A stretch of 64,000 nucleotides of DNA from Lepidodermella squamata (lineage: Eukaryota; Gastrotricha): the NCBI GenBank assembly GCA_047495785.1, contig JBLDXI010000033.1:2046001-2110000 (forward strand), in the 5' to 3' direction. The position numbers were made by a program, and so were the translations under genes. Under the pieces are notes generated by a model. The model was not told the origin of the DNA. It saw only the letters and a program-made list of their open reading frames with translations, and made no database searches. Of the stretch, positions 25,719 to 35,700 are shown one piece after another (positions within the stretch are counted from its first letter, which is position 1; each line of letters opens with the position of its first letter).

Positions 25719-26391
25719 ATGGGCAACAAGAAAAGTCGGCTGCCTCCCAATGCGCTGAAAGACCTCGTCAGCGAAACCATGTTTTCCGAACAAGAAATTA
25801 AGGAATGGTACAAAGGATTCATGCGTGATTGTCCCAGCGGAAAGCTAACAGAGGATGAGTTCAGAAAAATTTACTGCGAGCTATTTCCGACGGGCGATGC
25901 AAGTGCTTTCGCAAGCCACGTATTTAGAACTTTCGACAAAAATCACGATGGAACACTCGATTTTCGGGAATTTATTTGCGCCTTGTCCGTCACAAGCCGA
26001 GGTGACCTTGAACAAAAGCTTAGCTGGATCTATTCCATGTACGACTTGGATCGCAACGGGTCAATTAGCAAGAATGAAATGCTCGAAATTATGACTGTAA
26101 GTTTCGCCAAAAGTTGTTTCTGACCTTCTCGTGACACATATTTAATTGTAGGCCATTTACAAAATGGTTGGTCCAGAAATGCCTCTTCCTGATGATGAAT
26201 CGACTCCTGAGAAAAGGACGGCCAAATTGTTTGGACAAATGGACGTCAATCATGATAACACAGTTTCCTATGATGAATTTGTTGCTGCAATCCGTAATGA
26301 CCCGGATCTTGTAAGGCTCATATCCGGCTCGGACATCACAACAAATCCTCCAACTGGTCAAGCAGCGGAAAATGCCACGGGAGCTTATTAA
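25719..26391 (+). CDS. Neuronal calcium sensor (NCS/neurocalcin family, NCS-2-like)
   Basis: Small EF-hand calcium switch of the recoverin/NCS superfamily, acting at membranes in excitable cells. Exons 25719-26096 and 26152-26391 encode 205 residues. MGNKKSRL gives an N-myristoylation site at Gly2. EF1 is degenerate ([13 protein letters not shown]), as in all NCS proteins. EF2 ([12 protein letters not shown]) and EF3 ([12 protein letters not shown]) look competent for calcium. EF4 ([12 protein letters not shown]) has Asn in place of the usual loop Gly. The linker [19 protein letters not shown] is family-typical. The C-terminus is extended and polar after DLVRLI. It is the only neuronal-type gene here and follows a 4.3-kb gene-free region that may hold its regulatory elements. 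Exact subfamily uncertain. Confidence 0.9.
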
Positions 26392-27089
26392 CAAAATATT
26401 GTGTCATCTATTATTGTCATAAATGTTACATAATATTTATATAATATATCATAAACGATGAGGCTATTATATATATAATTCAAATTTTGCGTGTTTTAAA
26501 ATTCGTCGGCGAGAAATATTCTTTTTATGGCAAAAAATGTCGTGAATATACAAATTGCGGTGATGAGTTTCTGTCTCGCTTCTCAACAAATTATTTATTT
26601 CTCGAAAATTTTCGAGGTGTTTCGCTCGAATCGTTATAACCCAATGTTTATGTTCACTTTAGAGACACCATTAAGTGTGCCAAAGAAATGAAAATTAATA
26701 TTAAGGTAAATTAACAATTTTATCTGCAAAGGTAAAGAAACATTACTCTATCTAGTGGAAAACGCGTTTAAATCTTGGTTTTTGAGGCATCAATCGTCGG
26801 ATAAAGTGCAAAGAAACTGCCCGCTCACTTGCATCGGCCTGAAATCTGAATTTTATTCAACTGTGTAAAGGTCTATCAGTCTTATTACTTAAACATGGTT
26901 CGAAATATATATTCGAAGTTCAAGTCGTGAAAATAAAATAAAGATCGCCTTTCCGTTGGTTCTTCTGTTGTGTTTGGTATATGCAGGCCTCTATAGGAAG
27001 ACCGCAGGACAGCGTGGGTCGTCGGGCAATCATCTTCAAGTTGCCCCTCGGCATCAAGAATTTTTACAGAAGACTTCTTATCTATGGTT

Positions 27090-27106
27090 TTAATAATAAA
27101 TTAATA
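27090..27106. repeat. Left target-site duplication of the SINE
   Basis: TTAATAATAAATTAATA, identical base for base to the copy at 27429-27445. Confidence 0.85.
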
Positions 27107-27428
27107 TGGTAATGGTAAATGGATTCATTTTGAGACGTCCCATTCGTTGAATGGATGGGCCGAAGCCATGGGTCCTAAATGAGCGCTCTTAGGGTCGCTT
27201 GTTGGGGTATCTTCAGTCGGACAGCTAGGTAGCGATTAGTGCAGTCTCGCTGACACTCCTAATCTACCACTTTTCACTTTTGTAACACGATGGAGTGGTC
27301 GGCCACCGTCGGGGTAGAGCGTCATTGATGAATCACGGCCGACCCGGGTGGGGATCGAACTCGTGGCCATCGATCTTGACGCTCAATGCACAGCAGACAT
27401 TGATCCACTGAACTACTGTGTGCCCCTA
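27107..27428 (-). mobile_element. tRNA-derived SINE, full length, flanked by 17-bp target-site duplications
   Basis: Read on the minus strand the element starts TAGGGGCACACAG and carries internal RNA polymerase III promoter boxes. The A box TAGTTCAGTGG is at 27405-27415 and the B box GAGTTCGATCC at 27352-27362. The head ends in GATCCCCACC, which can pair with the 5' GGGG. About 230 nt of unrelated body follow, ending in a short A/T/C-rich tail (ATTTACCATTACCA). Both sides carry the same 17 bases, TTAATAATAAATTAATA, at 27090-27106 and 27429-27445. Length 322 nt. The intact boxes and perfect duplications suggest a recent insertion. Its partner LINE is unknown; the tail does not match the LINE 3' end seen at 32.6 kb. 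Confidence 0.85.
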
Positions 27429-27445
27429 TTAATAATAAATTAATA
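27429..27445. repeat. Right target-site duplication of the SINE
   Basis: TTAATAATAAATTAATA, identical to 27090-27106. Confidence 0.85.
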
Positions 27446-27955
27446 AAATGGCTTTAATTTTTCACCATTGGAATAATTCTCATTAAAAACGCATGCCAAC
27501 TGCCAACACTAATTCGAGTTCTCTTGGTCAGTCATTTTAGTTTTTTAAGCTGCACTTATAAGAATTCCTTTCATATCATCTTTCATGCCGAAAAAGGCAT
27601 GTCTGGGCTTTACTTTAAGGATAGAATCTGAAACTTCTTGCAGTTAACGTCACCTTTCGCATTGTCAGGATTTATCGATTTTCTTGACCTCGAAATGTTC
27701 TTCCTGTCGATGGATTGTCATCGGTTTAAACAAAGTAATGCGACCGTTGAAGGGTTACAATCATTCAAATGTACCATAACGAGATCTTTATTCTAAAAAA
27801 GCCATTTTGGTGTTACATAAAACAATAATTATGTGAATGGGTGCGCATTTTAGAAACCGTGAGAATCGTGACGCTATCATAGTCAATAAAAAACGGAAAC
27901 AATTAGCCACCGCTTTAGGCAAGTATAAAATCAGTCAGGCCCAAGTTGGTATTTT

Positions 27956-30900
27956 TCACTTATGTCCGTTGTAATTTACAACGGAGGCTTTGGTAGGAGG
28001 TCGCTGCTTGCGACTGCGATCGTGTGTCTCCGGTGCGGAATCGATTTCTTGCGACGGCAATGCAAGGTGCTTTGAGGCGAGCTTATTCATAACAAGCGTT
28101 GTATCTGTTGGACCGAGGCGGAGCGATTCTAACGCAATCAACCGCGGTAGAGCGATAGAGAAATTCACATCGCCAGATGACTGTTGATCGGCGTTAACTC
28201 TAGCGGTATTATTGCCAGAGCTACGTTTGCTGTTGGTATTGCGGGATGACACCGAGTCGATGCTCGTTGAAACTGCGTGGGGGTCCCTGAAGCGGGCTTT
28301 CTCCAGCATTGGCCTCACTTGGTCGTAGTGGACAACATGGCTCATATCGTTAGAAAGAGATGTATCGACCGAAGATTCTTGGCTGCGAATTTGAGGAGGC
28401 GCGAGGCCCCATTCGTCCATTTGACGCACGATTTCTCTCGCCCGAGCCTGTAATTGTAAACAATTTAAAATTAGGTCAAATAAATGGAGCAGATTTTTGC
28501 CTTACCGCGAAACTGTCTCCATTGCCAGTTTGCTTTTCGCTAGTCATGGACATGTCTACACCTTTGCCCCAAAGGCTGGTGTCGATGCGGGTATCCGATT
28601 GCGAAGCGCCAGAGGAAGACTTGTTTCCGCCCGTCTTTTCATCGACTCGCGACATCGGCTTGAGAATCATCGATGTTGAACTAGCAGACAGGCTCACGAA
28701 CTGGTTCTCATCATCGTCATCACTGTCATCACTAGTGTGTTCTTCAAGCCGCGTGTTCTTTATTGTTGAATCGCCGTTCAGATAGGTACAAATCGCTGCT
28801 GCTGTTTTGACGTTATCATCATAACTGCTGCACTGACTATGCGAGTCAGGACCAGCCGTGTCACCACAAACCGAAGATGCTGCCGTATCGTTGCCACAGC
28901 GTTGAAGCCATTTCAAGATGAGACTAGATAATATAGAGATGATCATTTACCAAATCTTTTAAACCAGGCTATTTAATTCTGGATGCTGAACCCGCCCATA
29001 ATAGAAGTGCGTTGGAATCACGACGGTTCAATGCAACGCCAAACAACGATTCATGGCCAGTACTCGATGATCTTAACCTTCCGCGGGCCCTCCCACCGCT
29101 AGGCTACTCAAAATTTAACCATCTGCGAATTTGATTTGTGTCTAAGGTATGTATCGGCTCCATAGCCAACCTTAAGCTACAGGGCGCTAAAGCGAAAGCT
29201 GCGCTCTTTAAGATCAAAACAATTAACAAATTACACAGAAGCGATTCGAGGCTTCACCCTCGTTGAAAATTAGCGTTTCAACTAACCTGCAAGGGTCGTA
29301 TTGCGTATCTTTTTCGTCGGCCACAACACTCCCAGTATTGTGCGCTCCTTGCTTTTCTTTTATTGTGTTATTAGCGTCTGCCGGCTTCTGCTTTTTGCCG
29401 CTGGGAAGGCAGCAGCCGGTGTCCACGATTTCAGGTTGCTTTCGGGTGGCTTTCGAGCAAACAGATTGCACAATTAATTCATCGTGGCTGCAACATTGCG
29501 AGCACCGACTACTTGCTGGATTATTATTATCTAAGCTGAGTCTTGGAATGTCGACAAACTGCTTGTCATGTGAGGCGAGAGATTTCGGCGAATTCAGCAT
29601 TAAAAGGGACGTCCCGACGCCAACACAAGCGTCTCGGAGGGTTCGAGCTGATAGCTGACTATCGCCAGATGTCCCACTCGCTTTTGTATTGGTCGTGCTT
29701 GCTCTATTCGTTTGAGGCGGCGAAGTGACGACGCTATCAGCCGTAATTGAAGTCGTAGTTTGACTGATCATGGTCGACGAAAGCTTAGGCGGTTGAGCTG
29801 AATGGTGCCACATAACTTCCACCTTTTGGCGCATTGCCCGCCATTCGTCTTCAAAATCAGATACAGAAGCTACCGATGACTTTGTACCAGAGTTCCTTAT
29901 CTCCGATATAGGCATTGGCATGCGCAAGTCGTTGGAGTTACGAGGCGTTGAAAGAGAGGTCACCGAGTTCAAAACGTTGTTAGCTGGGCGATTTTTGGCC
30001 GCAGCAGATGATGGCGGCAGCCATAATGACACGTCTGGTACACTAGGAACTGTGGCCGCCGGAGCAGGTTGAGGTAGAGGCGCTGGCTTCCTGCGAAACG
30101 AAGCCATTGCGGAAGGCGGTTCTGAAACATAATCGGTCTCGTCGTCTTCAAAAGGCTGGTCTTCGTTGGAATCGTCAAAAGACTCATGTCCATCAACAAC
30201 GGCTGATGCAGCTCTACCCATGATGAAGTCAAGCTTCAACTTCTGAAATCTGTCGCCAGCAACTGATGGCGGGGGCAACAGTGTAGTTGCCGTAAGAATT
30301 GTGAAAGTTGGCTGAAGAGCAGGGCTGGCAGACAAATTTAATAATCATTATTTGAGAAATAAGCAAGCCAAATTTGCTCACCTTATTCTGCACTCGAAAA
30401 AGCTGACATTTTGAGGTTGACGAGGTACATTGTTAATGACTGCTAGTAAAAAGAACGGGGTGTTTTGCGTTGAAATAAGCGGCAAAGACTGCGTCCGATG
30501 ATTGGCGGTGAACGAGGGCATCAACCGACGCTTTACTAACTGCCGGTCGAAAACGTAGCGCATACAAGTGGCGTATATTCTGAGGTCCTCAGCTGGCGAC
30601 AAATTATTGCCAGCGACCCACCTAAGCACATAACAAACTGTTAAACTGAAATATAGAAATCTGTCAACTTACACTCCAACTATGTTCGGATCGGCAGTAT
30701 TTGGTAGCTTGAGAACTTCACTGTCCAGCATAAAACCTAATGATGAAGCCAAGCGGTTAGTAGATGACCGCAACGTAATATATCTATAAAGAGAGGTAAA
30801 AAGTTGTGGCTCAGTAAATATATCAGCCGAAGCAACCTACCCAGCACGGAAAGCCTGCCTGCTCTGAGAAGACAGGATTGGTGGCAGAAGGTCGGACACT

Positions 30901-31699
30901 GCGATACCACCAAATAATTCTGGCGGAACATTAACTGGTGAGAAAGTAGCGGTATTCGTGGGCACTGATATCCTTAGGTCTGCTCTAGTTACGGTCGCCG
31001 GCGCAGTTGAGTGTGGTGAATTTGGTGAAACGGATAGTTGTAGTGAAATACAACAAGCGATGATATCACGGAGAGATGGAGCAAATCCACGCTCATCAGC
31101 CGCCGGAACTAGGTTTGCAAGCGAAAGCTATGAAAAAACAATAAAATATTTTCCATTTATGTTAGACATGATCTTACTTCTCGCAATTCAGATTTTGAAA
31201 TTCGACGATTCTGCAATGGGACGTAAGTTATATTGCTATTATTTTCAGGGAGGAAGTATAAAACTACCAAGAAGCACGGTATAATGACGTCGTCTTGACC
31301 CAAGCATACTGATGGTTCGGGAAAAAGGTTGCAGCTGGTATTATATTTTCCAACTTGCCCTGCGTCGTATCGATCGGCATAAACATCGAGTACAACTGAG
31401 AAGTAAAACAACCGCTGTTTGTAATAAGCTATTCATTCAACTTAAAAGCTCACTTGTCGACTTGGATGGCGAAACAGAACCTAAGAATATGCAGGAATTT
31501 AGGCTCAGCGAGGTTCGAGAAACATTTGAAAAGCTAGAAGCGGCTAATCGGACAGTTTTTTCATCAATATGGACAGAGACATCGCTAGAATTAGACATAT
31601 ATTGTCATAATTGAAAAAAATCTCGTGCGAAACTTACCAGTTCGCAGGAGAGATGTTGATCGAAGCCCCATTCGGCTGAATAATGAATTGTTTTGACAT
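27956..31699 (-). CDS. STIL: SCL-interrupting locus protein homologue (STIL/Ana2/SAS-5), centriole duplication factor
   Basis: Centriole-assembly protein linking PLK4 and SAS-6 at the new procentriole. Nine exons on the minus strand: 31699-31638, 31584-31454, 31395-31178, 31127-30841, 30783-30673, 30621-30382, 30324-29287, 28923-28506, 28447-27956. All phases agree (998 residues; human 1,287). The conserved N-terminal domain is recognisable: VHIDEKTVRLA, NSCIFLGSVSPS, DDVIIPCFL, AGYITLRSSTNRLASSL, IVGVWVAGNN, RIYATCMRYVFD and NVSFFECRI align in order with vertebrate STIL. Exon 7 has a proline-rich RRKPAPLPQPAPA, like the CPAP-binding motif, and a short helical DEWRAMRQKVEVMW. The C-terminus has REIVRQMDEWGLAPP and VNFSIALPRLIALESL, resembling the LKQLRSLGVKIDSP and STAN regions. 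The ATG abuts a splice-like tttatttatag, so an upstream exon or trans-splicing is possible. Confidence 0.88.
28930..29115 (-). mobile_element. Probable degraded SINE relic inside STIL intron 8
   Basis: Intron 28924-29286 is 363 nt, far longer than the other STIL introns (about 50 nt). On the minus strand it holds an A-box-like GTAGCCTAGCGGTGG (29108-29094). Next come TTAAGATCATCGA and TGGCCATGAAT, which line up with TCAAGATCGA and TGGCCACGAG in the intact SINE at 27.4 kb. The B box is decayed. Boundaries are approximate. Confidence 0.4.
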
Positions 31700-32569
31700 C
31701 TATAAATAAAAATCGATACCGTTTTCAATCACCCAAGACACGAAAAATATGAGGGGTAGAAAGATTGGCAGAAAGACATCGCTTCCCAGCCCAAGATTCG
31801 TGATTCACATGTTCTTGGCAAAAAATAAAACATTATTGCAACATTAAGTATTTACGTATTCACCAGGTATCAGGTATATATAAAGGTGTAAATCGGATTT
31901 CACTTTCAATATAAGATTATATTTACTGCAGTATCACTTGAAAGTAATGTACTAGGTAGACGGTGGACTAGGAATTCAGAAATGCATCACGAAACACGAA
32001 AGGACGTAACGCTAAGAGCGAACTTTGCAGATTAAGTAGTATTGCCCGCCAAAAAATGATTTAATCGGTCGCAGCCAAGCCCCATGCTTTAACCGGTAAT
32101 TGATATCTGCGTTTGACCGCGAAGACCCGAACACTGACTGAATACTAGACACGAAAGGAGGACGATGGACGGATGGCTACGGCTTAACTCAAAGGCAGAT
32201 CATGCAATTCTGCGCAACTTTTCAATTTCATTTTCAAAATAGCCGCCTTTTTCAAGCTTTTTAATTATTGGTCAGAAAATATCAGACTTCTAGGAAATAT
32301 AATTATTATATTATGCTACCATCATTTTCAGTGTAAAATTTTAGCAAATAAAATAAACGACAAAAATAAATTACACTGCGCAAAAAGTCAGGTCTCTCTC
32401 TTCTTCTTGCGGGAGAGGGTTCTTGTTGGAGGTCTCTTTGGGAGCGAGGCAGCTCCCCGGTAGCTTGAAGCTTTGAAGCTTGACGCTTGACGCCCGTGTC
32501 TGTGAGGTATAGGGTATAGGCTCGTCACGTTTTTATGAGCTATCACAGGCCTCTAAATACCGTCAAATG
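31700..32569. other. Intergenic region upstream of STIL
   Basis: No coding frame is supported. It probably holds the STIL promoter. Near 32470-32520 there are small imperfect repeats (gcttgaagctttgaagcttgac; ggtatagg twice). Confidence 0.4.
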
Positions 32570-33349
32570 TAGTAGTAGTAGTAATAGTGTTCATGTTTTA
32601 GAAACATTTCACTGCTCTCCAAAGGAGGCCGCAACATCCACCACCTTCTTCCAACACTCACGATCAGCAGCCACTTCCCTCAAACGAGTAATGTCGTCCA
32701 GACAGGTTATCGATTCCGGAAGGATCGGGTACTCAACATTTGAGAAACGACCATCATAGTTGTGGTCGTGACGAACACGGATAGCACTGTTTATGTTTGA
32801 AAGTTCTTTCGACAACAGCTTTGGAAGGGTAACGCGCGCTCGGCCAAGATATTTCTTTTCACCAGTTTTGACGTAATTTGACATTGCTAACTGGACAGGG
32901 GCGTGCCATGGCTTACGAAGCGCGTGGCCGAGGTATCGCCATCGCATCTTCCTGACTGTATCAGACAGTCTCGATGTATTCGTTCTGGCATACAAGGCTT
33001 CATTGCTGATGGTATCTGGGTACCTTATACCAAGTAGCCGTCTGAGCTGCTTTCGATGATGAGAGTCGAGGCGATTCCACTGCGCTTTGGTCAAACCCCA
33101 TGTACTACAGTTGTATAATAAGATAGGCAACACATATGCATTGTAAAGTCGAACTTTCCTTTGGACAGAAATATAGTTCGACCTTAGCCACAAAGCTTCC
33201 ATTCTAGTGAAGGCGATAATCGACATTCTTATCCGGTTCTCAAGGTCTTCCTTATCTCCGAGTAGGCTTCCAAGCTTTTTCTCATTTCTCCAGCCACTTT
33301 CATCTTCATTGCTTCTTTGTACCAATACTTTGCTGGTTTTGCTGGTCAA
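32570..33349 (-). mobile_element. 5'-truncated non-LTR retrotransposon (LINE), C-terminal part of reverse transcriptase ORF
   Basis: A 246-codon open frame (stop at 32609) reads like the end of a LINE ORF2. It has KKLGSLLGDKEDLENRI, VRLYNAYVLPILLYNCSTW, LTKAQWNRLDSHHRKQLRRL, LGIRYPDTISNEALYART and MRWRYLGHALR. These are the thumb and post-RT motifs of RTE/CR1-like elements. Read on the minus strand, a short 3' UTR follows the stop and ends in a trinucleotide run (ACTACTACTAC, complement of 32570-32587), a microsatellite tail common in this class. Palm and endonuclease domains are absent, so the copy is dead on arrival. Upstream sequence (33350-33740) shows no further RT motifs. Confidence 0.8.
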
Positions 33350-34029
33350 ATATTGCTCGGAATAGCTGCCCTTGAAGCTAGCGATGTCCCTGGTCCTTAT
33401 TCCTGTAGATGTAATGCACTATTCAGATCGGTGCGTGGAGTTGAAGAAAAAAGGCTGCCTTTCATGTACCGCTCCTCCGAGAATGCTCGGCCTAATGTGG
33501 TCAGCAGATAGCAGAGTAAGACATTGTTCCGATAAATGTTTTCAGATATAACGGAGCAGGGAGCTAAGAGCTCATAAAAAGATTGTGTCCGGGTAATTAT
33601 CTTGATTTCGGAAACAACAAACAACCAGCAATGAGCAATGAAGAGCGAAGAGCTATGGACAATTACTTGCAGCCTGGAACCTGAAACGAACGTGTCTTGG
33701 GTCAAGGGCAACTGACCCTGCGAGATATCAAAATAAATGCAGAAGATGAACTCCGCTATTTCGAACTTGAACGAGAAGCATAACAGCTGTTCGAATATTA
33801 TCCTCAGCAAACCTGATACGTATCTGAAGTCGACGGGACATGTGACATGTGCCAGCGGCTGGCAGGCACAAGTTTTATTCCGGCCGCTAACCCTAGCCTA
33901 TCAGAGTGGCACCAACCCGTATGAAATTAGTCAAATCGATCTTGAAAATGAGTGGCCTCCTACGTTCAATCTTGTAAACCTAATCTGCCTCATACAACGA
34001 AATGGCTTGCAACTCCGACCGAAAATGCT

Positions 34030-34125
34030 GGATGCTGGAAAACCGAAAACCGCGGTGACATTTTCGGCCTCCTTCTGCTAGCAGTGAAATGCTAACGTGA
34101 ACACTATTACTACTATACTAATAAT
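34030..34125 (+). mobile_element. 3' end of a second retroelement, opposite orientation, sharing the LINE tail
   Basis: The + strand reads cggcctccttctgctagcagtg...tgaacactattactacta. The 32.6-kb LINE, on its own strand, ends cggcctcctttggagagcagtg...tgaacactattactacta. The stretches agcagtgaaatg (34080-34091) and tgaacactattactacta (34098-34115) are shared. The upstream sequence does not match the LINE ORF, so this is either a strongly diverged LINE or a non-autonomous element using the same 3' end. The 5' boundary is unknown. Confidence 0.5.
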
Positions 34126-34352
34126 AATAACAAGTATAGGTTTAGGTTATATGTTGCTTCTATCTTGGGACGAGGTTAGATTGGAAAAAAACCAACTTGG
34201 GTCTTCTAGGGATGGTTGTAGAAGTCTATTGCCTAAAATTACTGTATATAATTCAAAGCTTCCACCATATTCTTGATTCAAACTACTTTTACCTACATAT
34301 CTGATGAGTTTACAATTTATTTCCTTTAGGTTGTGCGTTTACTTTGTGTAAA

Positions 34353-35332
34353 ATGTCTTCAGAGTACACTTTTATTTCAAAGGAGCTCTCTGGGTTGGGT
34401 TTTTTTAATCTGTATTGCTTAGATTTACTATTTCGGCTGTTATAGACCTGCGCAACTTGAGGCCGTGCATAAGCGACCAGCGCAGCACTACACCGCTGGC
34501 AGTGAAAAGCAGCTGGAAGAGGAGCGCATGTAAGTAACCTTTCCAAGGCGTATTTGTGTATTTTTATTTTTTCTGTTTGAATTAGTCGCAATTTAAAAGC
34601 CGTTCACTACCCGTGGGAAAAATCATGGCACACCAAGCAATTCATTGGTCCTGTAAGCGAATACGGTCTTCTTGGTTACGCGATTCCAGCCTTTCGCTAC
34701 TCATACTATTCGACTCCTGAGGGTCACGATTGCCATCTCAAAGCCCTGTGGTGGGTCAAATATGGCAGTTTAACAGGTTTGCGGTTGTTTTCAAAGACTT
34801 AAGCAATGTAAAATATAAAAATGTCGGACAGGATTTTCCTGGGCTGTTTTCCACGGGCTTGGAAACATTTCTGCCAACTCAGAGAGCAAGATGCAGAAAC
34901 TGTTGCGCTACACCAAATGCGTTGGAACACCGGGTTGGTTGATTTTTCTCCGACTTGAAAAGCTTATTTATTAAGCATTATATTACAGCCCTTGCTGGCG
35001 TCACTTATGCTGCGTTTTCATGCGTTGGAGTTCAACTGCGTGGCCGCGATGATGTATGGAACACTGGCTTCGCTGGCGTTGCTGCTGGTGGCGTTGTGGG
35101 CGCCTGCTTGAAATCTGCCGGCTGGGGTTCGACTTGGGCTCTGATTTTCGGCCTTTCCGGCATGTTGGTCAAATATCTTCAGCAACACAGCAGTGAAATG
35201 CAATTGGGACCTGATCGATTCATCCCTCGTGATGCTCGTATGATTTGGGGCTACGAGAAACAACACCACGACCCATGGTTCCGGCAAAAGGTCGAAAATC
35301 GCCCGAGCACCAATGCTATTCGTCAGTCGTAG
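34353..35332 (+). CDS. NDUFA11: NADH dehydrogenase 1 alpha subcomplex subunit 11-like (complex I B14.7)
   Basis: Accessory membrane subunit of mitochondrial respiratory complex I. Exons 34353-34393, 34446-34529, 34586-34776, 34832-34933 and 34989-35332 give 253 residues. The family core begins STPEGHDCHLKALWWVKYGS (human: PDGTDCHRKAYSTTSIAS). It continues through SWAVFHGLGNI, TYAAFSCVGVQLRGRDDVW and GFAGVAAGGVVGACLKSAGW to FGLSGMLVKYLQQ, four hydrophobic segments as in NDUFA11. I added the 102-nt fourth exon because it is in phase, has clean splice sites, and supplies the first membrane span and loop. About 90 extra residues precede the core and about 35 follow it, longer than the vertebrate protein (141). 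The subunit assignment is firm from the core; the extension is unexplained. A 3' splice-like ttcctttag ends at 34329. Confidence 0.8.
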
Positions 35333-35525
35333 CTTTTTACGCGATTTCTTTCACCATCATTTACTCCCTGATTTTGCCGAAATCATAGAATAATGCTATT
35401 GCCCGAAGAACTGTCGGTTTCCTCCTTAAAATTGAGAATGTTGGCGGGTTTTAGAACCAGTGATGCCACAATTTCGAAATAATTATTTGTTTTCACTGCC
35501 CTGTAAGGTACGAAAGCGTGATGAT

Positions 35526-35535
35526 AATAAATAAA
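35526..35535 (+). terminator. Overlapping poly(A) signals for NDUFA11
   Basis: AATAAATAAA gives two overlapping AATAAA hexamers about 195 nt after the stop codon. Confidence 0.6.
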
Positions 35536-35558
35536 ACGTTGATGACTTGGATAGACTG

Positions 35559-35564
35559 TTTATT
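35559..35564 (-). terminator. Poly(A) signal for IFT80
   Basis: tttatt on the + strand reads AATAAA on the minus strand, 137 nt beyond the IFT80 stop. It lies only 24 nt from the opposed NDUFA11 signal, so the two 3' UTRs must abut or overlap. Confidence 0.5.
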
Positions 35565-35700
35565 TTATGAGATGCAAGATAAATAATTCGCAATCAATAT
35601 TTCACAATTTCAGATGCACATGAGAACGATATAGCGTCACACATTAACGTGATGGAATACCTTTTAGCAGTTAAACTGACTGTGCTTCATTTCTCATGGG

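Larger units (their letters stand above)
26392..27955. other. Intergenic region holding a SINE insertion
   Basis: 1.56 kb between the calcium sensor (+) and the 3' end of STIL (-), so the two genes converge here. It contains AT-rich 3' UTR sequence, an AATAAA run near 26935, and the SINE at 27107-27428. I see no coding frame outside the SINE. Confidence 0.5.

Noticed and set aside
27349-27426. A functional tRNA gene on the minus strand
   Set aside because: A and B boxes are present, but the cloverleaf is poor, with no good anticodon stem or 3' acceptor match, and the sequence continues into a SINE body with target-site duplications.
32570-32587. Trinucleotide run as an independent microsatellite
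   Set aside because: It sits exactly at the 3' end of the LINE copy and is better read as its tail.
34777-34988. A single 212-nt intron in NDUFA11
   Set aside because: It contains a 102-nt in-phase exon (34832-34933) with clean splice sites that supplies the missing first membrane span, leaving two introns of ordinary length.
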